A DNA stretch of 64,000 nucleotides from Balanoglossus misakiensis (GCA_040954595.2 CM082576.2:18290001-18354000), one strand, 5' to 3'; positions 23,074 to 33,583 are shown, numbered from the stretch's first letter. Made by a program: numbers and translations. Notes: generated from the sequence alone by a model not told the origin.

Positions 23074-23644
23074 CTGCCAAGAGAATAGAAATTTGTGAAA
23101 TATGTGGTGTAATGGGAAGTGATGATGGATTGTAATTTGAAAAGTGTGAAGTGTGTTGGGTTTATTGTCATTTGATCTGTATACATTTTGAATCTAGTAC
23201 TTTCATTTGGTGATGTTTGGTCAGTATTATTGTTTTCTGTATGAAGTGCACTTTGCTTGTGAAATTTAAATCAATGTTCACTATTTTTGAAACAGGCAAT
23301 TTTCAGAGAAGAGCATTGTGGTTGTTAAACGAAATAAATTGGAATGTGGAGCCTTTATGAGTAATGTGAACAGAGTAATTGTCTATGGGGGCAAGTCTCA
23401 GAGGTTATACATAAACTTTGTGTGTGTGTGGACACAAGTGACTCAAACGATTAATTCTCTGTGTTTATGAAATGCAAGTAGTGTTAAGAAAACTTGTTGG
23501 ATTTTTTTCCCCAGTGTAACAGTGGTATATGTAATGTAGAACCACATGTGTATATCGATAAGATGTTTACTTAAACCTATGAGGTTCCGGACATTTTATG
23601 GTCAATTATGCTGTGTTTGAAATTGTGGTTATTATAATACTTAC

Positions 23645-23704
23645 TAGGTGTAAAGAATGGAGTAGTTGATGGTAAAGGTGGTGGTGGAGGTAGTTGTGGT
23701 GTTC
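23645..23704 (-). CDS. RPA-like gene, exon 2
   Basis: 60 bases between acceptor AGATTTAACAG and donor GTAAGTATT, phase 1. It encodes a proline-rich piece, TPQLPPPPPLPSTTPFFTP. Confidence 0.5.
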
Positions 23705-23914
23705 CTGTTAAATCTGTACGGTCAAAAAATAGAAATGGTAGAGTAAATTGATTTGAAGTCAACTTGGATTAATCTATATAAGTAAGCTATACTGATATGT
23801 ATATATTAATGTCTGATGACAATTTGAATGTCATGGTTATAGTTGCAATGTGAAAATCTGGTAGATTGGAAAAGTGTTGCAGTGTTGTAATCCCATGGCG
23901 AGTACACAAGTATC

Positions 23915-24545
23915 ATGAGTGCCTTTCACACGTGCCGTCAACGCCGCCCCAGCAGCTGCCCTAGGGCGGCGTTAATTTGTAAGTGCCACGTGTGAAAAGG
24001 TGAGAGCGGACCTGCGCCGCTCTTTTTCTGGGACGGTGTTGAGGGGTGGGACCTGGGTCGGGGCGCCGCACTAAACAGCGATTCAAATCACGTGTGAACA
24101 GAAACACCGCACTAAACGCCGATCTAAACGCACTCTACCGACGCGGTTTGTCTCATTAAGCGCTGCATTAAGCATTGAGGTTCACTTTACTAAAACAATG
24201 GCCGAAGCAGTGTCTCGAGGCAACAATTGGAGTGACGCGGAAATGGCCAAGGCACATACACAGGAATTGCAAACTCGACCTCCGACGACGATTTTGTAGC
24301 ATGGACTGCAGTCTTCCAATCGCAACCTCCAATGAAAGGTTACCATAAACGGGTATGGGGTCATTCAAATGCCCATGAAATTGGCGTCGACGACGTTTAA
24401 AAAGCAAATTCAGGAGTACCATATACAGTGAACACATCACTGGATCCGCCATTGTGACCTTTTAGCCACGCTGCTGTGGACGCGCGTAGAGGGAGATGAC
24501 CCCGTCCCTTTTATACACATGTGAATGCAAAACAATTTGAGTCGT
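23915..24545. mobile_element. PIF/Harbinger-like remnant
   Basis: A GC-rich island inside intron 1. On the plus strand an ATG at 24199 begins MAEAVSRGNNWSDAEMAKA, the look of a Myb/SANT-like Harbinger partner protein, stopping after about 33 codons. On the minus strand an ATG at 24452 begins a leader followed by an RRRRQFH block, reminiscent of Harbinger transposase N-termini. A palindrome with CACACGTG arms sits at 23918-24000. No DDE core is seen, so this is an internally deleted or decayed copy. The family call is tentative. Confidence 0.4.
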
Positions 24546-25576
24546 TGATAAGAAATGTTTACCAACTTTTATAATCCCAAAAAGGGCGCCCTAACCATGG
24601 CACATGTGCAAGCGGCTATGGTCATGACAGTTTGAGCAGTGCTTATGTTTTGTGTACACTACAAAATAATCCGTGCTGATTAATCCTCTGGCAACCATGC
24701 TATTTGTCACATGCTACCTGGCAGCTCAAGAAAATGGTGGTAAGTTTCATGCAAATAGGCCTGCACGTACATTGTAGGTAGTTAACAGCATCAGAAAACC
24801 TTCCTTGAGGAGGTTATAATTAAAGTGTGAGTGTCTTGGTCACCACTTGTAGAGAAAGATGTTGGTTGTTTTGGAGAGCAAATGCCAGCCACACTTAGTC
24901 ATTGTTATGACAATCCCTGTCTACGAAGAGCATTTGTGCAGAGAGTTTTCCTCATGTTTGAAATTGCTGTGAGAATCTTAAACTGTTTCCTGCAAGAATT
25001 CTGTTGGAAGTAGATGACAAATTCATGCAAATACAGCTAATGTAGCTTAATGCGTTTTATTGTAAAGCATGGGGAGAATATTGAAGCATGTTATCGTTGG
25101 TAAAAAATGCAAAATGTGGCAGCTGTACAGGTTTAATAAAATGAATAGTGACAATGCGGACATTGAATGGAAAGCGTCATGAGCGCATTGGACTGTACCA
25201 TTGTCTGCTGCTATAGGTTTGAATGGGAATTAGGGTTAGGTTTTTGGTCGGAAAAGTTAGCGTTACGGTTAGGTTAGGGTTATTGAGTATGTGTTTAAAA
25301 TGACTGAAGTGATTGAGTTTTATGAATGAAGTCAAGTTTTGGCTGCGAACACCAGTAAATCTATAGCAGTATCTGCTATATTCACTGCAGGTAAACTATA
25401 TTCAAATGTTAATGCTAACCATGTGTAGTAGAGAATGCTAGAGTCCTAGGCACATAATGCCGATGCACACTGTGGGTTGACCTTAGTATGAATACATTAG
25501 CTAAGTAAGGGTTTACCAAAAAGAAATGTTGTTTACTAAATAGGAATAGAATAATTGAAATGAAATACATAGGATA
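24546..25576. other. intron 1 DNA, nothing recognised
   Basis: Non-coding. A GGTTAGGGTTA-like patch at about 25220-25290 is a short degenerate telomere-like motif and not a tandem array. Confidence 0.4.
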
Positions 25577-26527
25577 AGGGACCGTTCAGTTTTTACGGCA
25601 GGGGGGGGGGGGGCTGGCAAGTTTGTGTCATCAGTTCTCAAAATCAGGCCGACCCCCCCTTCACCCAGCACAAAAAAATGATGACCCCCCCTTTGACAGA
25701 CCCAAAAATATGATGACCCCCCCCCCCCCACGCTGAAAACATTCTCCGTCCTGATCCTATGTATACACTGTATGCAATAAAGGGAATGGGGCTCCTCACC
25801 CCTCAATTATAAATTTCTTAAAGTAATTGAATTTTTTAATAATATCGTTGCAATAAAGAAATCTATGAACAAAATAAAATGACAAGTCAATACAATAGTT
25901 GCTAGAATTGGTAAAACAAGAAAAGTGGCGTGGGAGGGGGTGTCCCCCTCCCACATAAGAAAATTTTGTAAAATACGGTGCTCAAAGTTGCATTTTAATG
26001 AACTCAAAAGCAAATAAAGTCAATGTTAGGCAGGACGAATTTTGATTTTGCCACTCCACTCAAAGTAAGCATAGGGGTGGGGTGGGAATAAGTCTGCCCT
26101 GGTACACTAGACAAACCAGCGGATAAATGATATGTTGCATAGAATGTAGGGGGTGGGTGTGGGAGGGGGTGTCCCCCTCCCACATAAGAAAATTTTGTAA
26201 AATATGTAGCTCAAAGTTGCATTTTTATGAACTCAAAAGCAAATTCATCTCAATGTTTGGGAGGACCAATTTTATTTTTTGCCATTCCACTCAAAGTTAG
26301 AAGATTTGGCGTCATCTTCGTCATGACATCATTTATAAAACTTCCAATATATAGAAGATGCAGCACGAAACTATCAGTTATGCAAAATGGTTTAAAAGTT
26401 TATTCTCCTTTATGTATTAACTTTGTTAAATATTATCATCAGTGGGTTTGGGGTTGCAAGCACTCTGCCCTGGTAGAATAGTCAAACCAGCAAAAATCGA
26501 TATGTTGCAAAGAATGTAGGGGGTGGG

Positions 26528-27149
26528 TGTCATGAATTCAATGCATATTCATAGTTTCGTTTGTCGCACTGCGCTTATGTCATGAATTCAATGCATATTC
26601 ATAGTTTCGTTTGTCGCACTGCGCTTTTTTTGACCTGGCGTTTGCGGTCAGTGCGCAGGCGTCCGTGTAATTTTTTTTTTCTCCGTATTAAATTTGGAAG
26701 CCCACGTGTATGCGTCCCCGTGTTTTTTTTTACCCAAGCAGTTGCTGGAAGGAAGGTGGATACGACGCCCAAGTACATGTAAGTTTTGAACATGTCAATG
26801 CGTTAGTGAAAGTTGGTAGTGCGAATCTGAGGGGATATGATGATGGATTTTGATGGTAGCCGCCGTCGTGGATGAATACCGTTCCCTTTGAACCGGCTGT
26901 TCGGGAACTCTCTGTTGAGTCGCGGCTTCTCGTGACACGCAGCTTTGAATGAATATACAAACATCACTGTTTCTTCCCTGTCATTAAAATTATCGAACGT
27001 AATTGTCATTGCAAATATTTCACAGACGGTATTTTGTCGTTTCGTTAATTACTGACAAAAGATATCAGAGCTTTCTTTTCTGACAATAAAATATCTTGAA
27101 GATCCAAAGTGTCTCTTGCTGGCAAGCAAATTTTCCTCACGCCGTGACA
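26528..27149 (+). repeat. 5' LTR of the Gmr1-like element
   Basis: 622 bp, TGTCATG ... CCGTGACA. The first 50 bases (26528-26577) are tandemly repeated at 26578-26627 with one difference at the end. Confidence 0.93.
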
Positions 27150-27151
27150 TA

Positions 27152-27169
27152 TGGGGGCTCGTCTGGGAG
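27152..27169 (+). promoter_or_regulatory. primer binding site, tRNA-Pro type
   Basis: TGGGGGCTCGTCTGGGAG begins two bases after the 5' LTR. It closely resembles the established retroelement primer site complementary to the 3' end of tRNA-Pro. Confidence 0.75.
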
Positions 27170-27630
27170 AACGGCAATTTCGTTCTAATAAATCGGCGAG
27201 GATATTTGTTTTCTTGGTGGATTTCTGAACTTGTGAAATCCACAGACGGTATAGTATTTGTAAAACTGAGCATAGTTTATTTTTATTTCCCGTAAATCCT
27301 AGTACATGTACATAAAGCAGTGACATAGAGCTTTCTACTCAGTACGTATTTCGTTTTGTTATAATTGCCTAAAATTGTAAGGCGTATATTGTCGTGACTG
27401 ATCCCGGTTGATATTTCTTGGACACTGCACTTCTTGCAGGGTAGTAGACGCACAATAGCATTGTGTGAAACTATCTGGATATCAACTGGCGGGTCCGCTT
27501 CCTTGAGTCCAAATTTGTTTAATGAAATTGGATAGTTGGTCTACTCGAAAGCTTTTCACTGTTTTATAGGTTGCAATTATATATGTATATCAGTGCTTTG
27601 TACTAGTACGCAGTTGACATTTTATTAGAT

Positions 27631-30600
27631 ATGGAAAAGTTTATTGACATTGGATCTGGGCTCGGTTTAACGGGTGAAGCGTTGTTAAATTTTGTCAAGG
27701 AGCAGCAGAATATAGAGAGAGAAGAGAGGCAGAGGGAACGTGAGTTAAAAAGGGCTGAAATTGAAAGAGAGATCGAAGAGAAGAAGATGGCGGCAGATTT
27801 AGCTGAAAGAGAGGCACACCGAAAACATGATTTAGTTGAAAGAGAAGCGCAAAGGAAACATGAATTAGAAATGAAACGGCTTGAAGCCGGTAGTGTCGAA
27901 GGGGGGCGTCATTTTGATGCTGGTTCTGATTTGGCGAAATCTCCCAAGTTACCCGCTTTTGTTGATGGGAAGGATGAGCTAGATAGTTATTTGCTCCGTT
28001 TTGAACGCTTTGCAACTAGTAATAAGTGGGATAAGCCAAAGTGGGCATCTTTGTTAAGTGCATTGTTAACGGGTAAAGCTTTAGATGTTTATTCTAGACT
28101 GTCTGATACGGCAGCACAGAAGTATGACGATGTTAAGGATGCTCTGTTGAAGAGATACGAATTAACAGAGGATGGCTATAGAGCCAAGTTTATGAATTTC
28201 AAACCCGAACATGGGGAAAGTTGTGATCAATGTTTGGTCCGTTTGATGAATTATTTCCATAAGTGGATCGAGTTATCTGGTACTGTGAAAGATTTTGATA
28301 ATGTATGTGAACTTATAGTCAAACAGCAGTTTATTGAAACATGCCCAAAGGACTTGGCCGTACATTTGCGTGAAAAGAACCCCAAAACTTTAGATAAAGT
28401 TGCAGATATTGCAGATCGTTACCTGCAGGCTCACGACAGACGTTTAACGTCGCTTGTAAACAATACTGATACAAAGCCTGTAACCAAAAGAGAACGCCGT
28501 CCTGCCAGTAGTGGTGGAAGCGGCATTGAAACCTCCGGTATTCAGTGTTATCGATGCAAGGGGTATGGCCATTTGTCCAAAGATTGTGCAAGTAAAATTG
28601 ACCATAAAAATGTGTTTGGGGTTAAATGCCATAACTGTGGTCGTTTGGGACATAAAGCCCAAACGTGTAGGTTTCAGACTAAGTCGGGTGAGAAACCCAC
28701 TCCCAAAAGAGTAGGAGCTGCAGTGACTAACCTTGATGCGATTCATTCCGTAAGGGGAGAGATGAGCGCCGCCTGTCTTGTAGGGCCAGAGCCTGCAACA
28801 AAGGCTGATGTGGAGTCGTGTATAAAAAATGGCGAACTTCTATTGGCTGGTGGGAAAACGATACCACTAGTTCATACTGCGTGTTTTCAGCCATTAGAAG
28901 CGAAAATGCCTACTGTAAAAGGGAAAATTGGTAACACTGCTGTAACTGCTCTCAGAGATACTGGTTGCAGTGGTGTTGTTGTCAAGAGGGAATTTGTGAA
29001 AGATGACCAATATACAGGTAAATTTTGTTGTATGCTTATGGTTGACAACACTGCTCGCACAGTGCCTGTTGCTAAAATTCATATTGATACTCCTTATTTG
29101 ACTGGCGAGGTAGAGGCACAGTGTTTGCCTGATGCTATTTATGATTTAGTAATTGGTAATGTTCCTGCAGCAAGAGCGCCAGGTGATCCTGATACAAATT
29201 GGTCAGGAAAATGCGCTGTAGTTACTAGGGCTATGGCTAAAAAGAGCGACCAGTGCAAGCCCTTGAAAGTGCCTGCTGGCAGTAAATGTCTTGATGTTTG
29301 TAAAGAGAAGTTAATTGAAATGCAACGCAGTGACTCTGCTCTTGATAAATATTGGTCATTGAATACTCCCGAGGTCAAAGGGGAACGGGAAGTAGTATTT
29401 TTGGTAAGGGGTGGTGTGTTGTACAGACAATATACTCATCCATATTTAAATCATGGAACACCTGTGAAACAGATAATGGTTCCAAAAGCATTGCGTAATC
29501 AAGTTATGTCAGTTGCCCATGATTCTATAACAGGTGGCCATATGGGGATAAAGAAAACCACAGACAGAGTATTGACAAATTTCTATTGGCCGGGTATTCA
29601 TGGTGACATAACACGTTTTTGTAGATCTTGTGATATTTGCCAGAGAACCATATCTAAAGGCAAAGTCATTAAAGTTCCCCTTCAGAAAATGCCGTTGATA
29701 GATGTACCATTCAAAAGAGTAGCCGTAGATTTAGTGGGGCCCATACACCCTCCTAGTGAGAGTGGCCATAGATATATACTTACCCTTGTCGACTACGCTA
29801 CTAGATATCCAGAGGCTGTGCCATTAAAGCGCATCAGCACTGAGGATGTAGCAGAAGCATTAGTTGACATGTATAGCCGACTTGGTATACCTGAAGAGAT
29901 TTTACATGATATGGGGACACAATTTGTATCAGAATGTGTGCGTGAAGTGTCCCGTTTACTTGGAATCAGGGGAATGTCGACCACACCATATCACCCGATC
30001 TGTAATGGTTTGGTCGAAAAATTCAATGGTGTTTTAAAGTCGATGCTCAAACGTCTTTGTAGCGAACAGCCAAATCAGTGGCATCGTTACATCAACGCAT
30101 TATTATTTGCATATAGGGAGGTGCCCCAAGAGTCAACTGGGTTTGCCCCATTCGAGTTGATGTACGGGAGAACAATTCGTGGGCCGATGCATATTCTTAA
30201 ACAGCTTTGGACAACAAAAACTGATGAGACTGAAGTTAGAAATAGTTATCAGTATGTCTTCGAGTTGAGAGAACGTCTTGAACAGACATTGAAAATTGCC
30301 CAAGCTGAGTTGTTAAAGTCACAACAGCGGTATAAACACTATTATGACCGCGGTGCTAAAGTACGAAAATACATGCCAGGGCAGATGGTATTGGTTCTGT
30401 TGCCTACTGACAACAATAAATTGCTCATGCAGTGGAAGGGCCCTTATAAAATCGATAGTGTTATTGGTACCAATGATTACAAGGTATACGTAAATGGGAA
30501 GTACAAGACGTATCATGCCAATTTGTTGAAAGAGTATATTCATCGAGTTGAATTAGACAGTGATAAAGCAAGTTGCTGTTTACCAGCTTTGAATGTCGCA

Positions 30601-32097
30601 AGTGCCGCTATAATTGAGTATGAGGAAGCATGTACTGAAGATGCTGTAGTAGGTGATGACTTGTTGGAGCTTAACACATGTCTGTCAAAGGAAACAGTAG
30701 CTGATGTGAAGTTCGGTGATAAACGTACCCATGAGGAATTAGAATCTGCTAGGGCATTAGTAAACGAGTTTAGGCACCTATTTACTGATATACCAGGGAC
30801 TACTAATATAGTCCAGCACCACATTCATCTTACATCAGATGAGCCCATATGTTCCAGACCTTACCCAGTCCCATATAAGATAAGAGAATCTTTGAAGAAC
30901 GACATACAAAGTATGTTAGAAATGGGAGTGATACGTGAATCTAGATCGCCTTATGCTTCACCAGTAGTAATAGTTCGCAAACGAGATGGCTCGAATCGTA
31001 TATGTATCGATTATCGCAAACTTAACAAAGTGACCGTATTCGATCCAGAGCCAATAATGACTTCTAATGACGTACTACACGGCCTTGCTGGCGATAAGTG
31101 TTTTACAAAAATCGATCTTAGTAAGGGGTACTGGCAAGTTCCTGTTGCTGATGGGGATATACCAAAAACAGCGTTTGTTACACCAGATGGAGCGTACGAG
31201 TTCCTGAAAATGCCATTTGGTATGATGAATACAGGTGCGACTTTAGTGCGTGGGATTCGTAAAATGTTGGGTGGGATGGTCCATGTAGTTTTCTATATAG
31301 ATGACATCCTCGTCCACACACGTACGTGGGCGGAGCATTTGCGTGTGCTCAGAGAGTTGTTCAAGAGAATGTCCGAAGCAGGATTTACAGCTCGACCATC
31401 CAAATGCATTGTGGGAGCTGACAGTATTGATTTTATCGGTCACCATATCAGGGAAGGTCACGTGAGTCCATACGAAGACAACGTTGAGAGAGTTAGAAAT
31501 GCACAACGTCCGAGGACGAAGAAGGAAGTAAGGTCATTTCTAGGTCTTACAGGTTTCTACAGAGAATACATTCCAAACTATGCAGCAATAGCAGTGCCAT
31601 TGACAGATTTGACCAAGAAGGGATCGCCAACTAGAGTTGCATGGGGCGACGCTCAGGAGATGGCATATAAGACGCTTATCCAACGCATAACAACGAAACC
31701 GATACTGAAGTTGCCTGACCCTGATAAGCAGTATGTTCTACGTACGGATGCATCTGATGTTGGTATCGCGGCTGTATTGATGCAGGCACAGGATGGTAAA
31801 CTGTTCCCCGTGAGTTTTGCCAGCAAGAAGCTGTCAGAACGTGAGAGGGGATACTCAACTATCGAGAAGGAGTGTCTTGCTATTGTCTGGGCTGTTAGGA
31901 AGTATATGATGTATTTGTATGGTACAGAGTTCGTACTGCAAACTGATCATCAACCGCTCGTGTACGTCGACCGTGCCAAGTTTATCAACGACCGCGTAAT
32001 AAGATGGGCTATGTTCTTGCAGAACTACAGATTCCGAGTTGAATCCATCAAAGGATCGGACAACCATGGTGCGGACTTCTTTAGTAGAGCAGTGTAG
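27631..32097 (+). CDS. Gag-Pol polyprotein, Gmr1-like (order Gag-PR-IN-RT-RNaseH)
   Basis: A single 1488-residue frame from ATG 27631 to TAG. Residues 20-90 are a charged coiled coil. The capsid region follows, with zinc knuckles at 306 (CYRCKGYGHLSKDC) and 333 (CHNCGRLGHKAQTC). Protease DTGCSG is at 443. Integrase: HHCC at 630-670, Asp 700, Asp 760, Glu 796. RT YIDD is at 1222-1225. RNase H acidic residues are Asp 1373, Glu 1414 and Asp 1439. All catalytic residues are present and there is no frameshift between gag and pol, so the copy looks competent. It lies antisense to the RPA-like gene, in its first intron. Integrase upstream of RT is seen directly; the Gmr1 name is from known domain order. 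Confidence 0.93.
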   Translation: MEKFIDIGSGLGLTGEALLNFVKEQQNIEREERQRERELKRAEIEREIEEKKMAADLAEREAHRKHDLVEREAQRKHELEMKRLEAGSVEGGRHFDAGSDLAKSPKLPAFVDGKDELDSYLLRFERFATSNKWDKPKWASLLSALLTGKALDVYSRLSDTAAQKYDDVKDALLKRYELTEDGYRAKFMNFKPEHGESCDQCLVRLMNYFHKWIELSGTVKDFDNVCELIVKQQFIETCPKDLAVHLREKNPKTLDKVADIADRYLQAHDRRLTSLVNNTDTKPVTKRERRPASSGGSGIETSGIQCYRCKGYGHLSKDCASKIDHKNVFGVKCHNCGRLGHKAQTCRFQTKSGEKPTPKRVGAAVTNLDAIHSVRGEMSAACLVGPEPATKADVESCIKNGELLLAGGKTIPLVHTACFQPLEAKMPTVKGKIGNTAVTALRDTGCSGVVVKREFVKDDQYTGKFCCMLMVDNTARTVPVAKIHIDTPYLTGEVEAQCLPDAIYDLVIGNVPAARAPGDPDTNWSGKCAVVTRAMAKKSDQCKPLKVPAGSKCLDVCKEKLIEMQRSDSALDKYWSLNTPEVKGEREVVFLVRGGVLYRQYTHPYLNHGTPVKQIMVPKALRNQVMSVAHDSITGGHMGIKKTTDRVLTNFYWPGIHGDITRFCRSCDICQRTISKGKVIKVPLQKMPLIDVPFKRVAVDLVGPIHPPSESGHRYILTLVDYATRYPEAVPLKRISTEDVAEALVDMYSRLGIPEEILHDMGTQFVSECVREVSRLLGIRGMSTTPYHPICNGLVEKFNGVLKSMLKRLCSEQPNQWHRYINALLFAYREVPQESTGFAPFELMYGRTIRGPMHILKQLWTTKTDETEVRNSYQYVFELRERLEQTLKIAQAELLKSQQRYKHYYDRGAKVRKYMPGQMVLVLLPTDNNKLLMQWKGPYKIDSVIGTNDYKVYVNGKYKTYHANLLKEYIHRVELDSDKASCCLPALNVASAAIIEYEEACTEDAVVGDDLLELNTCLSKETVADVKFGDKRTHEELESARALVNEFRHLFTDIPGTTNIVQHHIHLTSDEPICSRPYPVPYKIRESLKNDIQSMLEMGVIRESRSPYASPVVIVRKRDGSNRICIDYRKLNKVTVFDPEPIMTSNDVLHGLAGDKCFTKIDLSKGYWQVPVADGDIPKTAFVTPDGAYEFLKMPFGMMNTGATLVRGIRKMLGGMVHVVFYIDDILVHTRTWAEHLRVLRELFKRMSEAGFTARPSKCIVGADSIDFIGHHIREGHVSPYEDNVERVRNAQRPRTKKEVRSFLGLTGFYREYIPNYAAIAVPLTDLTKKGSPTRVAWGDAQEMAYKTLIQRITTKPILKLPDPDKQYVLRTDASDVGIAAVLMQAQDGKLFPVSFASKKLSERERGYSTIEKECLAIVWAVRKYMMYLYGTEFVLQTDHQPLVYVDRAKFINDRVIRWAMFLQNYRFRVESIKGSDNHGADFFSRAV

Positions 32098-32188
32098 AAC
32101 GATTGACGGTTTTGCTAAACAGCATTTGGAAATCGAGTTTCACGTTATTGAATTCGCGTTGTAGTAGCAAACTTATAAGTTAGCTTTC

Positions 32189-32201
32189 AAAAAGGGAGTT
32201 A
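32189..32201 (+). promoter_or_regulatory. polypurine tract
   Basis: AAAAAGGGAGTTA sits directly upstream of the 3' LTR, the usual place for the plus-strand primer. Confidence 0.65.
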
Positions 32202-32822
32202 TGTCATGAATTCAATGCATATTCATAGTTTCGTTTGTCGCACTGCGCTTATGTCATGAATTCAATGCATATTCATAGTTTCGTTTGTCGCACTGCGCTT
32301 TTTTTGACCTGGCGTTTGCGGTCAGTGCGCAGGCGTCCGTGTAATTTTTTTTTCTCCGTATTAAATTTGGAAGCCCACGTGTATGCGTCCCCGTGTTTTT
32401 TTTTACCCAAGCAGTTGCTGGAAGGAAGGTGGATACGACGCCCAAGTACATGTAAGTTTTGAACATGTCAATGCGTTAGTGAAAGTTGGTAGTGCGAATC
32501 TGAGGGGATATGATGATGGATTTTGATGGTAGCCGCCGTCGTGGATGAATACCGTTCCCTTTGAACCGGCTGTTCGGGAACTCTCTGTTGAGTCGCGGCT
32601 TCTCGTGACACGCAGCTTTGAATGAATATACAAACATCACTGTTTCTTCCCTGTCATTAAAATTATCGAACGTAATTGTCATTGCAAATATTTCTCAGAC
32701 GGTATTTTGTCGTTTCGTTAATTACTGACAAAAGATATCAGAGCTTTCTTTTCTGACAATAAAATATCTTGAAGATCCAAAGTGTCTCTTGCTGGCAAGC
32801 AAATTTTCCTCGCGCCGTGACA
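32202..32822 (+). repeat. 3' LTR of the Gmr1-like element
   Basis: 621 bp, matching the 5' LTR except for one T fewer in a T-run and two substitutions (near 32693 and 32812). Confidence 0.93.
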
Positions 32823-33055
32823 GTGGGTGTGGGAGGGGGTGTCCCCCTCCCACATTAGAAAATTTTGTAAAATAAAGGGCGCGAAACTGCAATTTTGTGG
32901 ACTCAAAAGCAAAAGTTTGGTGGCAAAAGTATGTGACCCCCCCTTAAACGTTTAAAAAAAACAGATGACCCCCCTTTTGGACTTCAAAATTCAAGTGACC
33001 CCCCCCCCCTGGATTTTGCCGGCCCCCCCCCGGCCGTAAAAACTGAACGGTCCCT

Positions 33056-33522
33056 AAGTATGGAAAATAATTGGTAAATATAAGTGTGGTATTATTTCTG
33101 TGGGTGTTAAGCGCATTATTGTGTAAGTGTTGACTGCTGTTTAAAACTTTTTCACTGAAGTCTGGGTGACTTCGAATTTTGGGAAATATTGCAGGATCCA
33201 AAGCAGATTTGGAACCTGAGGAAATGTTCAACAAATGGAACCAATTGTTGAATAACAATGCTTAACAATTACTTTGGTAAAAGAAAGTTGATAGTGAAAC
33301 ACAAATTGTGGTATTGTAGTTTGTATAATTTTGCGGAGTCATTGTATTTTTTGAATGCCACTTTCTGTAAAATTTGATTAGTTCGGATGATTGTTTAGGG
33401 TGATTCAAGACGTGAGATTAAACAAGGCAGGCTTAGTTATATATTCATTTTAAGTTTGGGAAGTGTGGGTTTGTTAGACATTTTGAAGAATTCAAGAATA
33501 CTAATGATATATAAGTACATAC
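33056..33522. other. start of intron 1 of the RPA-like gene
   Basis: Non-coding between the MITE and exon 1. Nothing else recognised. Confidence 0.4.
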
Positions 33523-33583
33523 CTCTTGTTTTTCTACGTGATGAAGTCTTGTGGGACGAGTGTGCAGAACCTTTGCTTGCCAT
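33523..33583 (-). CDS. RPA-like gene, exon 1 with start codon
   Basis: ATG at 33583-33581 opens a basic, Ser-rich stretch (MASKGSAHSSHKTSSRRKTR) ending with one G before a GTATGT donor. Phase 1 matches exon 2. Linking it to exons 10 kb away is inference from phase and strand. Confidence 0.5.

Larger units (their letters stand above)
22645..23076. repeat. two-exon cassette, copy 2 of a direct duplication
   Basis: Counterpart of 18435-18866. Differences are concentrated at the edge near 23040-23070. Confidence 0.85.
26523..32827 (+). mobile_element. Gmr1-like Ty3/gypsy retrotransposon, full length
   Basis: Complete element with 5' LTR, tRNA-type primer site, one long open frame, purine tract and 3' LTR, flanked by the 5-base target duplication GTGGG (26523-26527 and 32823-32827). 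Integrase lies before RT, the arrangement known for the Gmr1 group and for Ty1/copia but not for typical Ty3/gypsy. LTRs differ by two substitutions and one T-run length, so insertion is very recent. Confidence 0.93.
25577..33055. mobile_element. G-rich inverted-repeat element (MITE), split by a retrotransposon
   Basis: Both ends carry AGGGACCGTTCAGTTTTTA (25577 on plus; 33055 on minus) followed by poly-G and blocks of GGGGGGTCAT type. Interior sequence includes three hairpins GTGGGAGGGGG-TGT-CCCCCTCCCAC at 25930-25954, 26159-26183 and 32829-32853. Without the inserted Gmr1-like element it would be about 1.2 kb. No coding capacity. A target duplication could not be resolved. Confidence 0.75.
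15266..33583 (-). other. gene model: spliced RPA-like gene of the Helentron (9 exons)
   Basis: Candidate exons on the minus strand: 33583-33523 (ATG), 23704-23645, 23073-22975, 22750-22664, 20089-20051, 18863-18765, 18540-18454, 17686-17630 and 16365-15266. Each is bounded by an AG acceptor and a GTATGT, GTAAGT or GTGAGT donor, and all introns are phase 1. Lengths 61, 60, 99, 87, 39, 99, 87, 57 and 1100 sum to 563 codons with no internal stop. Exons 1-8 encode a Ser/Thr/Pro-rich linker and the last exon holds the binding domain. The first exon faces the RepHel gene head to head. Exon usage may vary, since symmetric exons can be skipped without a frame change. The model needs transcript support. 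Confidence 0.6.

Noticed and set aside
25220-25290. Telomere-like GGTTAGGGTTA patch
   Set aside because: Only a few degenerate units, no array; not a telomere or clear interstitial telomere repeat.
25577-33055. Target duplication for the G-rich MITE
   Set aside because: Flanks (AGGATA and AAGTAT) do not give a convincing repeat.
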